DNA of 64,000 bases, from NCBI RefSeq assembly GCF_018771565.1, contig NZ_CP076326.1:2983785-3047784 (forward strand), given 5' to 3'. Both the position numbers and the translations under genes were made by a program. This document shows positions 8,232 to 17,281 of the stretch, in pieces (the first letter of the stretch is position 1; each line of letters starts with the position of its first letter). The stretch is from Thermoflexus hugenholtzii. Lineage in GTDB: Bacteria; Chloroflexota; Anaerolineae; Thermoflexales; Thermoflexaceae. The notes below the pieces were generated by a model, which was given only the letters and a program-made list of their open reading frames with translations, was not told the DNA's origin and made no database searches.

Positions 8232-8986
8232 AACGGGCGCTGGCCCTCCTGGCCCTGCTGAGCGTCGGCCTGGCCTGCCGCGCGGCCCCGCCTCCCTCCC
8301 CGACTCCCACGCGGGATCCCCGCCTCGCCTCCGCGCGAGAGGCCCTCCGGCAGGGGGATCCCCTGAAGGCCGCCTCCTTCCTGGAGGCCTTCCTCCGGGA
8401 GCACCCGGAGGCGGTGGAGGCCCGTGTCCTGCTGGGGGAGGCCTACGCCCAGGCCGGCCGCCTGGGTGAAGCGGAGGCCGCCTACCGGGAGGCGTTGCGG
8501 CGGGCACCCGCGGATCGATCCGCCCGCCTGGGGTTGAGCATGGCGCTTTACCGGAGCGGCCGGCTGAGCGAGGCCGCGGCCGAGCTCCAGACGCTCCTGG
8601 CTCAGGATCCCCAGGAAGCCCGGGGGCATTATCTGCTGGGCGCGGTGCGGCTCCAGCAGGGTCGGCTGGAGGAGGCAGAGGGGGCCTTCGAGGCCGCCCT
8701 CCGGTTGCGGAAGAACTTCGCGGAGGCTTACGTAGGGCGGGGGGCCGCCCGTTTCCTCCGCGGGGATCTCGCGGGCGCGGAGGCGGATCTGCGGCAAGCT
8801 CTGGCCATCGCCCCGGATATGCCGGAGGCCCGCTACTGGCTCGGGCGGCTGCTGGCCCAGATCGGGCAGGTGGAGGAGGCCCAGCGGCACCTGCGCGCCT
8901 TCCTGGAGCGCCCCGCGCCCTCCCCGTTCCGCGAGGAGGCCGAGGCCTTGCTTCAGATGCTCCAGGGGGCCTCCCCCGCCCGCTGA
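8228..8986 (+). CDS. TPR-repeat lipoprotein
   Basis: A 252-aa exported protein: signal peptide with a Cys at VGLAC (residue ~17), then a Pro/Thr linker, then about five tetratricopeptide repeats (for example [20 protein letters not shown] and [20 protein letters not shown]) filling the rest. Its start overlaps the stop of the MBL-fold gene (ATGA) and has GGAGGG just upstream. TPRs mediate protein-protein contacts; no partner can be named. It converges with hemH, with only 10 bp between stops. Confidence 0.8.
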   Translation: MKRALALLALLSVGLACRAAPPPSPTPTRDPRLASAREALRQGDPLKAASFLEAFLREHPEAVEARVLLGEAYAQAGRLGEAEAAYREALRRAPADRSARLGLSMALYRSGRLSEAAAELQTLLAQDPQEARGHYLLGAVRLQQGRLEEAEGAFEAALRLRKNFAEAYVGRGAARFLRGDLAGAEADLRQALAIAPDMPEARYWLGRLLAQIGQVEEAQRHLRAFLERPAPSPFREEAEALLQMLQGASPAR

Positions 8987-8996
8987 GGAGAGCGCC

Positions 8997-9920
8997 CTAT
9001 CCCCAGGCGACGGCCTCGCAGACCAGCGCGGCCAGGGCCTCGATCAGGAGCGGATCGTCGTTGAGGGAGCGGGTGCGCCGGAAATCCAGCCCCCACCGCG
9101 CCGCCGCCTCCCGGGCCTCCACGTCCAGATCGTAGAGGATCTCCAGGTGGTCCGCCACGAAGCCGATGGGGCAGACCACCACGTGCCGGGCCTCCCCTTT
9201 GCGGGCGATGTCCTCCAGGACCTCCCGGAGATCCGGACCCAGCCACGGCTCGCCGGTGGCGCTGGCGCTCTGGTAGGCGAAGCGCCATCGTGTCGACCCC
9301 ACCATCCGGGCCACCCGCCGCGCCGAGTCCAGCAGCTCGACCTCGTAGGGGTCCCCTTCCGCGCGCAGCCGGGCCGGGAGGCTATGGGCGGTGAAGATCA
9401 CCTCGGTCGCGTCCGCGGGCAGATCCGCCAGGGCCTCCCGCAGGCGCTCCGCCACGGCCATGAGGAACAGCGGATGATCGCCCCAGCCCCCGATCTCCAC
9501 CACGGGGAGGACAGCGGCATGGGCGGCGAGGGCCCGGCGCATCGCGGCGTGGTAGGCGCCCACGCTCATGCGGGAGAAATGCGGCGCCAGCGCCAGGGCG
9601 ATCAGGCGGTCGATGCCTTCCCTCACCAGCCCGGAGACGGCTTCTTCGATAAACGGAGGCGCGTGGCGCATGCCGACCCGAACGTGGAAAGAGTGGCCGA
9701 GGGCGATCCGGGCCAGCCGGGCCGCCAGGGCCTCGGCCTGCCGGAGCGTGATCTCCAGAAGGGGGGAACGCCCGCCGATGCGCTGGTAGCGCGTCCGCAG
9801 TTCCTCCACCTGGCCCGGCGACGGCGGACGTCCTCCCCGGATATGGGTGTAGTAGGCCTCCACCTCCTCCAGCGAGGAGGGCGTCCCATAGGCCATCAAC
9901 AGCACGCCGATGCGGGCCAT
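8997..9920 (-). CDS. hemH: Ferrochelatase, probably coproporphyrin III ferrochelatase
   Basis: A 307-aa class II chelatase that inserts Fe2+ into a porphyrin. It shows GVLLMAYGTP at the N-terminus, HIRGGRPPS, the signature FTAHSLPARL with the metal-side His, and VCPIGFVADHLEILYDLDVEA with the conserved Glu. The latter form matches Gram-positive enzymes now called CpfC. Because chdC is in the same operon and no hemN or hemF is present, coproporphyrin III is the likely substrate. Last gene of the ten-gene heme operon, 21 bp after the oxidase gene. Confidence 0.92.
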   Translation of the reverse strand: MARIGVLLMAYGTPSSLEEVEAYYTHIRGGRPPSPGQVEELRTRYQRIGGRSPLLEITLRQAEALAARLARIALGHSFHVRVGMRHAPPFIEEAVSGLVREGIDRLIALALAPHFSRMSVGAYHAAMRRALAAHAAVLPVVEIGGWGDHPLFLMAVAERLREALADLPADATEVIFTAHSLPARLRAEGDPYEVELLDSARRVARMVGSTRWRFAYQSASATGEPWLGPDLREVLEDIARKGEARHVVVCPIGFVADHLEILYDLDVEAREAAARWGLDFRRTRSLNDDPLLIEALAALVCEAVAWG

Positions 9921-9941
9921 CTCCGCCTCCGAACGTGAGGT

Positions 9942-11351
9942 TCAGCGCGGGGGTCCCGAAGGGCCCATCTCCTCCCCCAGGAGGAGCCGGACTGCCTCTC
10001 GAGCCTGCCGGATGAGATCGGGGATGCCCACGCCCCGGTAAGAAGCGCCGATGAGGCACAGGCGGGGGAAGGGGCGCAGCGCCGCCTCGATGGCGGCCAG
10101 GCGCTCCAGGTGCCCCACGGTATACTGGGGCATCCCCTCCGGCCAGCGGTGCACCCAGGCGCGGAGCGGACTCCCCTGCAGGCCCAGGAGCGGGCGCAGG
10201 GCCTCCACCGCCATCCGGATCAGCTCAGGGTCCTCCAGCGCGAGGGCATCGGCATCCCCCGCCCGACCGATGAAGGCGCGCAGCAGGACGCAGCCTTCCG
10301 ACGCCCGCCCCGGCCACTTCGAGGACGTCCATGTGCATCCGGCCAGCGGGAAGGCCTCCCCCCGGGGCACCAGGAAGCCGCTCCCATTCAGCGGATGGGC
10401 CACCTGCTCCCGTCGGAAGGCCAGGGTGATCACTGCGGTGGACACGAAGGGGATCTCCCGCAGCCGCGCGGTGGCCTCGGGGGCGAAGGGGGCCAGCCAC
10501 CGCGCCGCCTCGAAGGCCGGGACGGCCAGCACCACCCCGTCGGCCTCCAGCGTCTCTCCGTCCGCCATCGCCGCCAGATAGCGGAAAGCGGGGCCTTCGC
10601 GGCGCGGGGCCAGGCCGATGACCGCGCGCCCGGTGAGGATGCGGGTTCGCTGAAGGGAAGCGGCCAGCCGGTCCACCAGCGCCTCCATGCCCGCGCGCAG
10701 GGAGACGAACGCCGGGCCGGAGGGTGCAGCGGGGCGAGCGGCCCGCAGCCCCCGGGCCAGGCTGCCGAAGCGCCGCTCCAGGGCGAGGAGATGGGGATAA
10801 AGCGCCTGCGCGCTCAGGCGCTCGGGATCCCCCGCATGGACCCCTGCTGTCAGCGGCTCCGCGATGGCCTCGGCGAAGGCGCGGCCGAAACGGCGGCGCA
10901 GGAAGGCCGCCAGGGGCTCGTCGCCGTCCTCCCGGCGCGGCGGCACCCACGGCTCCAGCAGCGCCCGAAGTCGTCCCCGCCATGGGAGGCCTCCCGCCCG
11001 CAGCACCGCCATCGGATCGGGCCGAAGGGCCAGCAGCGCCTCCGGGATCGGATGAAGCCGGCCCCGGCGCAGCACATACACCGCGCGCGCCCGGGGGGGC
11101 ACTGCCTCGCTTTCCAGTCCCAGCGCGCGCAGCAACGCCATCCCCTCGGGCTTCGCCCGGAGGAACGAATCCGGCCCTCCCTCGACGATGAATCCTTCCT
11201 CCCGCAGCGTGAGGATCTTCCCGCCCAGGCGCGAAGCCCGTTCGACCAGGAAGATCTCGACCGGCCCGCCTCCCGGGGCCATCGCGCGCTCCAGAAAATA
11301 CGCCGCGCTCAGCCCGGCGATCCCCCCACCGACGATCACCACGCGCATCAT
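9942..11351 (-). CDS. hemY: Protoporphyrinogen/coproporphyrinogen oxidase (HemY/CgoX type)
   Basis: A 469-aa FAD flavoprotein. The N-terminal Rossmann motif VVIVGGGIAGLSAAYFLERA binds FAD, followed by LVERASRLGGKILT and GGPDSFLRAKPEG; the C-terminal IGASYRGVGIPDLIRQ closes the FAD site. In a coproporphyrin-dependent pathway it oxidises coproporphyrinogen III to coproporphyrin III using O2. The start codon (ATGATG at 11351/11348) overlaps the hemE stop, with GGGAGG just upstream; either ATG could be used. Confidence 0.9.
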   Translation of the reverse strand: MMRVVIVGGGIAGLSAAYFLERAMAPGGGPVEIFLVERASRLGGKILTLREEGFIVEGGPDSFLRAKPEGMALLRALGLESEAVPPRARAVYVLRRGRLHPIPEALLALRPDPMAVLRAGGLPWRGRLRALLEPWVPPRREDGDEPLAAFLRRRFGRAFAEAIAEPLTAGVHAGDPERLSAQALYPHLLALERRFGSLARGLRAARPAAPSGPAFVSLRAGMEALVDRLAASLQRTRILTGRAVIGLAPRREGPAFRYLAAMADGETLEADGVVLAVPAFEAARWLAPFAPEATARLREIPFVSTAVITLAFRREQVAHPLNGSGFLVPRGEAFPLAGCTWTSSKWPGRASEGCVLLRAFIGRAGDADALALEDPELIRMAVEALRPLLGLQGSPLRAWVHRWPEGMPQYTVGHLERLAAIEAALRPFPRLCLIGASYRGVGIPDLIRQAREAVRLLLGEEMGPSGPPR

Positions 11352-12394
11352 GGCCCTCCCTGGAGATCCCCTCGATAGGCATGCACCCAGTCCACCAGGC
11401 GGGCCACGGTGTCCGGCGGGGTCTCCGGCAGCAGCCCGTGGCCGGTGTTGAAGATGTGGCCGGGCCGGCCGCCTGCCTGCCGCAGGATCCGCTCCGCATG
11501 GGCGGCCACCACCTCGAAAGGCGCCAGCAGCACCGCCGGATCCAGGTTTCCCTGGAGGGCCACCCGATCCCCCAGGCGCGCCCACGCCACGTCCAGCGGC
11601 ACCCGCCAGTCGAGCCCGATCACGGACGCCCCGGCCTCCGCCAGATCCTCCAGCAGGGCCGCCGTCCCGGTCCCGAAGAGGATCAGCGGGATCCCGGCCG
11701 GCTGCAGGGCTTCCAGCAAGCGGCGCAGGTAAGGCCGAACGAAGGCCCGGTAGTCCAGAGGGTGGAGGAGGCCGATCCAGCTCTCGAAGATCTGGAGGGC
11801 GTGGACGCCGGCGGCGATCTGGGAGCGAGCGTAGCGGATCAGGCTTTCCGTCAGGCGCTCCATCAGGGCGTGCCAGGTGGCCGGCGCGGCGAACATCAGG
11901 GCCCGCGCCCGGGCGAAATCCCGCGCCGCCCGACCCTCCACCAGGTAGCAGGCCAGGGTGAAAGGCCCTCCCAGGAACCCGATGAGCGGCACGGTGAGCT
12001 CCGCCCGCAGCATGCGGATGGCCTCCAGGACGAAGGGGACGTCCGCCTCGGGCTCCAGGGTCCGCAGGCGGACCACATCCGCATCCCGGCGGAGGGGGGA
12101 TTCGATCACCGGGCCGGAGCCCTCCTCCAGGGCGAGGGAGATACCCATGCCCAGGAGGGGGATGGTCAGGTCCGAGAACAGGATGGCCGCGTCGACGGCA
12201 AAGCGCCGCAGGGGCAGGAGGGTGATCTCCACGGCCAGCTCCGGCTGGCGACAGAGATCCAGGAAGGCATACCGTTCCCGCATGGCGCGGTATTCGGGAA
12301 GATAGCGGCCGGCCTGCCGCATGAACCAGACCGGGGTGGCGTCCACCGGCTCTCGACGGCAGGCCCGCAGGAAGCGGTCGTTAAACGCCGCCAC
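11348..12394 (-). CDS. hemE: Uroporphyrinogen decarboxylase
   Basis: A 348-aa cofactor-free barrel that removes four carboxyls from uroporphyrinogen III to give coproporphyrinogen III. Signature PVWFMRQAGRYLPEYRAMRE lies at residues ~21-40, with the invariant Arg and the ILFSDLTIPLLGMG segment near 92-105. FLGGPFTLACYLVEG and HIFNTGHGLLPETP near the C-terminus are also typical. It overlaps hemL upstream by 14 bp and the oxidase gene downstream by 4 bp, so translation of the block is coupled. Confidence 0.95.
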   Translation of the reverse strand: MAAFNDRFLRACRREPVDATPVWFMRQAGRYLPEYRAMRERYAFLDLCRQPELAVEITLLPLRRFAVDAAILFSDLTIPLLGMGISLALEEGSGPVIESPLRRDADVVRLRTLEPEADVPFVLEAIRMLRAELTVPLIGFLGGPFTLACYLVEGRAARDFARARALMFAAPATWHALMERLTESLIRYARSQIAAGVHALQIFESWIGLLHPLDYRAFVRPYLRRLLEALQPAGIPLILFGTGTAALLEDLAEAGASVIGLDWRVPLDVAWARLGDRVALQGNLDPAVLLAPFEVVAAHAERILRQAGGRPGHIFNTGHGLLPETPPDTVARLVDWVHAYRGDLQGGP

Positions 12395-13676
12395 GGGTCA
12401 CCTCCCGAAACGCTGCGCGCGCCGCCCGCAGGGTGCGCGCGATGTGATCATCGGTGTGGGCGGCGGAGACGAACCACGCCTCCAGGGGGGAGGGAGGCAG
12501 GTAGACCCCGCGAGCCAGCATCGCGTGGAAGAAGCGGGCGTAGCGGGCGCGGTCGGTGGCGGAGGCCGTCGCGAAATCCACCACCTCGGCCTCGGTGAAG
12601 AAGACGCTGAGCATGGAGCCCACCCGGTGGATGCGGACCGGCACGCCCGCCTCCTCGGCGGCGGCCCGCAGGCCCTCCGCCAGATGTGCGGCGAGCTCCT
12701 CCAGCTGCTGGTAAAGGGCCGGGGTGAGCTGCTCCAGGGTGGCCCGCCCGGCGGCCATCGAGAGGGGATTGCCCGAGAGGGTGCCGGCCTGATACACCGG
12801 GCCCACCGGCGCCACCAGGTCCATCAGGTCCGCCCGTCCCCCGTAGGCCCCGATGGGCAGCCCCCCGCCGATGATCTTCCCCAGGCAGGTGAGGTCCGAC
12901 TTTATCTCGTAAAGCCCCTGGGCGCCGCCCGGGCCGACCCGGAAGCCGGTGATCACCTCATCGAAAACGAGCAGCGCCCCGTGGCGGCGGGTGAGGTCCC
13001 GCAGTCCCTCCAGGAAGCCGGGCTTCGGCGGGACCACCCCCATGTTCCCCGCCACTGGCTCCACGATCACCGCGGCGATCTGATCGGGGAACCGCTCGAA
13101 GAGGGCGGCCACGGCCTCCAGATCGTTGTAGGGCGCCACCAGGGTGTCCTGGACCCAGGCGGAGGGGACGCCGGCGCTGGCGGGGAGCCCGAAGGTGGCC
13201 AGCCCCGAGCCCGCCCGGGCCAGCAGGAAATCCGCATGCCCGTGGTAGGCCCCCTCGAACTGGATGATCTTCGAGCGGCCGGTCGCCGCCCGGGCCACCC
13301 GCAGCGCGCTCATCGTCGCCTCGGTCCCCGAGTTCACAAATCGAATTTTTTCGATGGAAGGGAAGGCCTCCCGGATGCGGAGGGCCAGCGCCAGCTCGGC
13401 CTCGGTGGGGGCGCCGAAGCTGGTTCCGCGTCGGATCGCCTCCCGCAGGGCGCGGACCACCGCCGGATGCGCATGGCCCAGGATCAGCGCGCCCCACGAG
13501 CCCACGTAGTCGATGTAGCGATTGCCGTCCACATCGTAGAGGTAAGCCCCCTTCCCGCGGGCGATGAAGCGGGGCGTGCCTCCCACCGCCCGGAAAGCCC
13601 GCACCGGGCTCGAGACCCCTCCGGGCATCACGGTTTGGGCCAGGGCGAAAAGCTGCTCCGAACGCTCGGCCTGCAT
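12381..13676 (-). CDS. hemL: Glutamate-1-semialdehyde 2,1-aminomutase
   Basis: A 431-aa PLP enzyme of aminotransferase fold type I that converts glutamate-1-semialdehyde to 5-aminolevulinate. The N-terminus MPGGVSSPVRAF is diagnostic. YDVDGNRYIDYVGSWG and INPVNSGTEA-like FVNSGTEATMSA bind cofactor and substrate, LLVFDEVITGFR holds the PLP ring Asp, and CLGKIIGGGLPIGA carries the Schiff-base Lys. AAGGAGG precedes the ATG. With hemA it forms the C5 route to ALA, as expected for non-alphaproteobacteria. Confidence 0.96.
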   Translation of the reverse strand: MQAERSEQLFALAQTVMPGGVSSPVRAFRAVGGTPRFIARGKGAYLYDVDGNRYIDYVGSWGALILGHAHPAVVRALREAIRRGTSFGAPTEAELALALRIREAFPSIEKIRFVNSGTEATMSALRVARAATGRSKIIQFEGAYHGHADFLLARAGSGLATFGLPASAGVPSAWVQDTLVAPYNDLEAVAALFERFPDQIAAVIVEPVAGNMGVVPPKPGFLEGLRDLTRRHGALLVFDEVITGFRVGPGGAQGLYEIKSDLTCLGKIIGGGLPIGAYGGRADLMDLVAPVGPVYQAGTLSGNPLSMAAGRATLEQLTPALYQQLEELAAHLAEGLRAAAEEAGVPVRIHRVGSMLSVFFTEAEVVDFATASATDRARYARFFHAMLARGVYLPPSPLEAWFVSAAHTDDHIARTLRAARAAFREVTRGGV

Positions 13677-13686
13677 CGCCGCCTCC

Positions 13687-14715
13687 TTATGCCGGGAGAT
13701 ACGGGCACAGGGGATCGCTCTCCAGGGGATCCCCGGTGACGGCGTAAGCCCGGGCCCGGGATCCGCCGCAGATGGCCCGGAAAGGACAGCGCCCGCATTT
13801 CCCCTTCAGCGCGTCTGGATCCCGCAGGGCGACGAAGAGGGGATGCTCCCGATAGATGGCCACCGGGTCCTCCCGGCGCACGTTCCCCAGCGGGATGGGC
13901 AGGAAGCCCGACGGGTAGATCTCTCCGATGTGGGAGATGAACATGATGCCGTTGCCATCCCGAACCCCAAACCCGCGGCGCGCGGCGGGAGGCAGATGAC
14001 CGTTCGCCCGCTGCACCAGGACCCGACGGTAGTGATGGGCCTCGGTGGTCTTGATCTCGAAGGGCACCTGGGGGGCCAGGTCGATGAGCCAGTGCATCAG
14101 GCGTTCGCTCTCCTCCGGCGAGATCTCGCGGAGGAGCCGGCCGCGGCCGGTGGGGATCAGGAAGAAGAGGCTCCAGCGGCGGGCCCCCAGCTCCTTCACC
14201 CGCTCCACCATGGCCGGGAGATCCTCCAGGGTCTCGGCGCACACCAGGGTGTTGATCTGGAGAGGCAACCCGGCCGCTGCCGCCCAGCGGGCCGCCCGCA
14301 CGGTCTGGGCGAAGCTCCCCGGCACCCCCCGCAGGGCGTCGTGCCGCGTCGCCGTGGACCCATCCAGGCTCAGGGCCAGCATCCAGATCCCTGCGGCCTT
14401 CAGCCGGTCGATCACCGCCTCGGTGAGGGCGTAGGTGCCGCTGGGGGTCAGCGCCACCAGAAAGCCCAGGCGCCGGGCCTCCGCGATCAGATCGAAGAGA
14501 TCCGGGCGCTTCAGAGGATCCCCTCCTGTTAACACGAGGTGGGGCCGGGGATCCCCGAAGGCCGTCAGGCGCTCCAGCAGGGCGAAGCCTTCCTCCGTGG
14601 AGAGCTCCCGCGGATCCCGCTGGGGGATGGCCTCCGCCCGGCAATGCCGGCAGGCCAGATCGCACGCGCGGGTCAGCTCCCAGTAGATGAGCAACGGGCG
14701 CTCCGCGTAGCGCAT
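13687..14715 (-). CDS. Radical SAM/SPASM protein, AhbD/NirJ-like
   Basis: A 342-aa iron-sulfur enzyme. The radical-SAM cluster motif is ELTRACDLACRHCRAEA (Cys18, Cys22, Cys25), followed by LVLTGGDPLKRPDL. The C-terminal SPASM region has KCGRCPFRAICGG and a late DPLCPYLP, giving the cysteines for an auxiliary cluster. This architecture is shared with AhbD (anaerobic coproheme decarboxylase), AhbC and NirJ. It sits between chdC and hemL, 10 bp after chdC, so a role in heme synthesis is a reasonable inference: O2-independent coproheme decarboxylation or a related tetrapyrrole modification. The start at 14715 has GGAGG upstream. Exact reaction is unproven. Confidence 0.8.
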   Translation of the reverse strand: MRYAERPLLIYWELTRACDLACRHCRAEAIPQRDPRELSTEEGFALLERLTAFGDPRPHLVLTGGDPLKRPDLFDLIAEARRLGFLVALTPSGTYALTEAVIDRLKAAGIWMLALSLDGSTATRHDALRGVPGSFAQTVRAARWAAAAGLPLQINTLVCAETLEDLPAMVERVKELGARRWSLFFLIPTGRGRLLREISPEESERLMHWLIDLAPQVPFEIKTTEAHHYRRVLVQRANGHLPPAARRGFGVRDGNGIMFISHIGEIYPSGFLPIPLGNVRREDPVAIYREHPLFVALRDPDALKGKCGRCPFRAICGGSRARAYAVTGDPLESDPLCPYLPA

Positions 14716-14725
14716 GGGGCCCTCC

Positions 14726-15406
14726 TCATCCGAGCAGGTCCAGGGCCGCCTCCAGCGGCCGGTAGAGCGCGGTGAAGATGGGGGTGTCCCGCAGGGTGTA
14801 GCGGCGGGCCTCCGTGCCCCGCAGGGCCTGAACCAGGTCGGAGAACAGGACCAGGTCCTCGGCCTCATAGACCACCACGAACTCCTGGTCCTGGAGGCCG
14901 AAGGCGTAAAGCAACCACTGACGGATCGCCGGGTATTGTTTCCCCACCCGGATGTGCTCGTTCATCATCCCCTGGCGGGCGTCCTTGCTCATGAGATACC
15001 AGTCCGTCGTCTTGACGAAGGGATACACGATCAGGTAAGGTCGGCGATCCTCCTCAAAGGGGTCGATCTCCTGGGGGGAGCGCCCGGCGGCGTAGATCGA
15101 GGGGCGGGTGAAGCCCCACAGGGTCAGGACGGGCTGGACGAGCGTGCGGCAGCTGTGAACGGCCCGGGCGAACCGCTCGAAGAACCGGGTCGGGGTCTCC
15201 GTCGCCTCCACAGGCTCCGCGCTCCAGACCAGGAGATCGGCCTCGACGCGGGTGGGGAAGACCTGATACAGGTAGGCCCGGGCCGCGGCCCGGGAGATCT
15301 GCTCCCACCAGGCGGCGGCCTGCGCCCGCCGCTGGGCGGCGGGCAGCGCCCAGAAAGCTTCAGTCAAACGGAAGAAGGCGAAGTGCCCGAGCACGGTTTT
15401 CTCCAT
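14726..15406 (-). CDS. chdC: Coproheme decarboxylase (HemQ, chlorite dismutase family)
   Basis: A 226-aa protein of the dimeric alpha/beta barrel chlorite-dismutase family. In Gram-positive and related bacteria it converts Fe-coproporphyrin III to heme b using H2O2. Recognisable positions are SIYAAGRSPQ, the YPFVKTTDWYLMS segment holding the candidate catalytic Tyr, and MMNEHIRVGKQYP with the likely proximal His. VVYEAEDLVLFSDLVQALRG ends the barrel. The ATG at 15406 is chosen for GGAGAG six bases upstream; an in-frame GTG at 15427 is less likely. Its presence defines the coproporphyrin-dependent branch. Confidence 0.9.
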   Translation of the reverse strand: MEKTVLGHFAFFRLTEAFWALPAAQRRAQAAAWWEQISRAAARAYLYQVFPTRVEADLLVWSAEPVEATETPTRFFERFARAVHSCRTLVQPVLTLWGFTRPSIYAAGRSPQEIDPFEEDRRPYLIVYPFVKTTDWYLMSKDARQGMMNEHIRVGKQYPAIRQWLLYAFGLQDQEFVVVYEAEDLVLFSDLVQALRGTEARRYTLRDTPIFTALYRPLEAALDLLG

Positions 15407-15439
15407 CGCAGGCTCTCCTCCGAGCACGGTGGGGGGTCT

Positions 15440-16438
15440 TCAACGGCGCAGCCGGCGGGCGGCCTCCTTCGCGAAGTAGGTGATGATCCGGTCGGCCCCT
15501 GCCCGTTTGATGGCGATGAGGATCTCCATCATCGCCCGCTCCTCGTCCAGCCAGCCCATCTGCGCCGCCGCCTTCACCATGCTGTATTCCCCGCTCACGT
15601 TGTAAGCCGCGAGGGGGTGGTCGAAGCGCTCCCGGGCCCGACGGATCACATCCAGATACGCCAGGGCCGGCTTGACCATGATGATGTCCGCCCCCTGGGC
15701 GATATCCCGCTCGATCTCCCGCAGGGCCTCCCGGGCGTTCGGCGGGTCCATCTGGTAGCTCCGCCGGTCGCCGAAACGCGGCGCCGAGTCCGCTGCCTCG
15801 CGGAACGGCCCGTAGAAGGCGGAGGCGAACTTCGCGGAGTAGGCCATGATCCCCACGTCGACGAAGCCGGCTTCGTCGAGGGCCTCCCGGATCGCCCGGA
15901 CCTGGCCGTCCATCATGGCGCTGGGGGCCACCAGATCCGCCCCCGCCGCCGCATGGGCCAGGGCCATGCGGGCCAGCAGGGCCAGCGTGGCGTCGTTATC
16001 CACCCGGCCGTCCCGCACGATGCCGCAGTGCCCGTGGTCGGTGTAGGCGCACACGCAGACGTCGGTGATCACCACCAGCTCCGGGGCGATGGCCTTGATG
16101 CGCCGGATCGCCTGGGGCACCAGGCCGTTCTCCTCCCAGGCCTCCCGGGCCTCTGGATCCTTTCGTTCCGCCAGCCCGAAGAGCAGCACAGCGCGGATGC
16201 CCAGGCGGACGATCTCCTCGACCTCCGCCTCCAGGCGGTCGACGGTGAGACGGAACTGGCCCGGCATCGAGGAGATGGGCTCTCGGACGTTCCGCCCGGG
16301 TCGGACGAAGAGGGGATAGATGAAGTCCTCCGGCGTCAGCGAGATCTCCCGGGCCAGCGCCCGCAGCCCCTCCGTCCGGCGCAGCCGTCGCAAGCGATCG
16401 ATGGGCTCCACCCGGATGGAAGAAAGCACCTGCGCCAT
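15440..16438 (-). CDS. hemB: Porphobilinogen synthase (5-aminolevulinate dehydratase)
   Basis: A 332-aa barrel enzyme condensing two ALA molecules. The cysteine-rich zinc site is [14 protein letters not shown] near residues 125-138. [16 protein letters not shown] and [18 protein letters not shown] contain the two Schiff-base lysine regions, and [13 protein letters not shown] follows. The N-terminal [16 protein letters not shown] is typical. It lies 48 bp after hemD and 33 bp before chdC. The Cys-rich site suggests a Zn-dependent rather than Mg-only enzyme. Confidence 0.96.
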   Translation of the reverse strand: MAQVLSSIRVEPIDRLRRLRRTEGLRALAREISLTPEDFIYPLFVRPGRNVREPISSMPGQFRLTVDRLEAEVEEIVRLGIRAVLLFGLAERKDPEAREAWEENGLVPQAIRRIKAIAPELVVITDVCVCAYTDHGHCGIVRDGRVDNDATLALLARMALAHAAAGADLVAPSAMMDGQVRAIREALDEAGFVDVGIMAYSAKFASAFYGPFREAADSAPRFGDRRSYQMDPPNAREALREIERDIAQGADIIMVKPALAYLDVIRRARERFDHPLAAYNVSGEYSMVKAAAQMGWLDEERAMMEILIAIKRAGADRIITYFAKEAARRLRR

Positions 16439-16486
16439 CTCTCACCTCCTATGGGGTTCAAGGGATCGCCGGAGGGCCGGCCCTCT

Positions 16487-17281
16487 TCAGCCCTCCGGGC
16501 TCGAAGATGGGTTCCGACCCCAGCTCTCGATCAGGGCCCGGATCAGGCCCTCCTGGGTGTGCTCCCGGGCCACTGCCGCAATCGGGAAGCCCAGGGCCAC
16601 GGCCTCGGCGGCGGTCACCGGCCCGATGCACACGGCGGGCAGGTCGGCCGGGCGGATCTCCTCCCGTTGCTCCAGCAGCCCGGCCAGGGCCCGCACGGTC
16701 GAGGGGCTGGTGAAGGTCACCCGGTGAGGCCGCGGATTGAGCGCCGTGCGCAGCGCCTCCGCATCCCCGGCGGCGGCCACCCGGTAGGCGGCCACCTCCA
16801 CCACCTCCGCCCCGCGGGCCCGCAGGCGCTCCGCCAGCTCCCGGCGGGCGATGTCGGCGCGGGGCAGCAGCACGCGGCGGCCGGCGACTTCCCCCAGCCC
16901 CTCCGCCATGGCCTCCGAGAGATAGACCGCCGGCTGGTAGGCCGCCTGCAGGCCGTAGCGTTGAAGGGCGCGGGCCGTCGCCGGGCCGATGGCCCCCAGG
17001 CGGACCCGGGCCAGCTCCGCTGGCGATCGGCCGGCGGCGATCCAGCGCTCCAGGAAAGCGTGGACCCCATTGGCGCTGGTGAAGAGGATCCAGTCGAAGG
17101 TGAGGGCCTGCCGCACGGCCTCCTCCAGGGGGCGGGGATCCTCCGGCGGCCGGATCTCGATGGCGGGAAGCAGCACCGGGATGGCGCCCAGGGCTGCCAG
17201 CTGCGCCGCCAGCCCTTCCGCCGCCGGACGGGGTCGGGTGATCAGCACGCGGCATCCCTGCAGCGGTGGCGTCCGGCTCAT
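16487..17281 (-). CDS. hemD: Uroporphyrinogen-III synthase
   Basis: A 264-aa two-domain protein that cyclises hydroxymethylbilane with inversion of ring D. The family has low conservation; supporting segments are RVLITRPRPAAEGLA, WILFTSANGVHAFLE, GAIGPATARALQRYG, VLLPRADIARRELAERL and VTFTSPSTVRALAGL. The ATG overlaps the hemC stop (ATGA), which fixes the start at 17281. Its place directly after hemC agrees with the usual hemC-hemD pairing, where rapid handover prevents non-enzymatic ring closure. Confidence 0.92.
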   Translation of the reverse strand: MSRTPPLQGCRVLITRPRPAAEGLAAQLAALGAIPVLLPAIEIRPPEDPRPLEEAVRQALTFDWILFTSANGVHAFLERWIAAGRSPAELARVRLGAIGPATARALQRYGLQAAYQPAVYLSEAMAEGLGEVAGRRVLLPRADIARRELAERLRARGAEVVEVAAYRVAAAGDAEALRTALNPRPHRVTFTSPSTVRALAGLLEQREEIRPADLPAVCIGPVTAAEAVALGFPIAAVAREHTQEGLIRALIESWGRNPSSSPEG

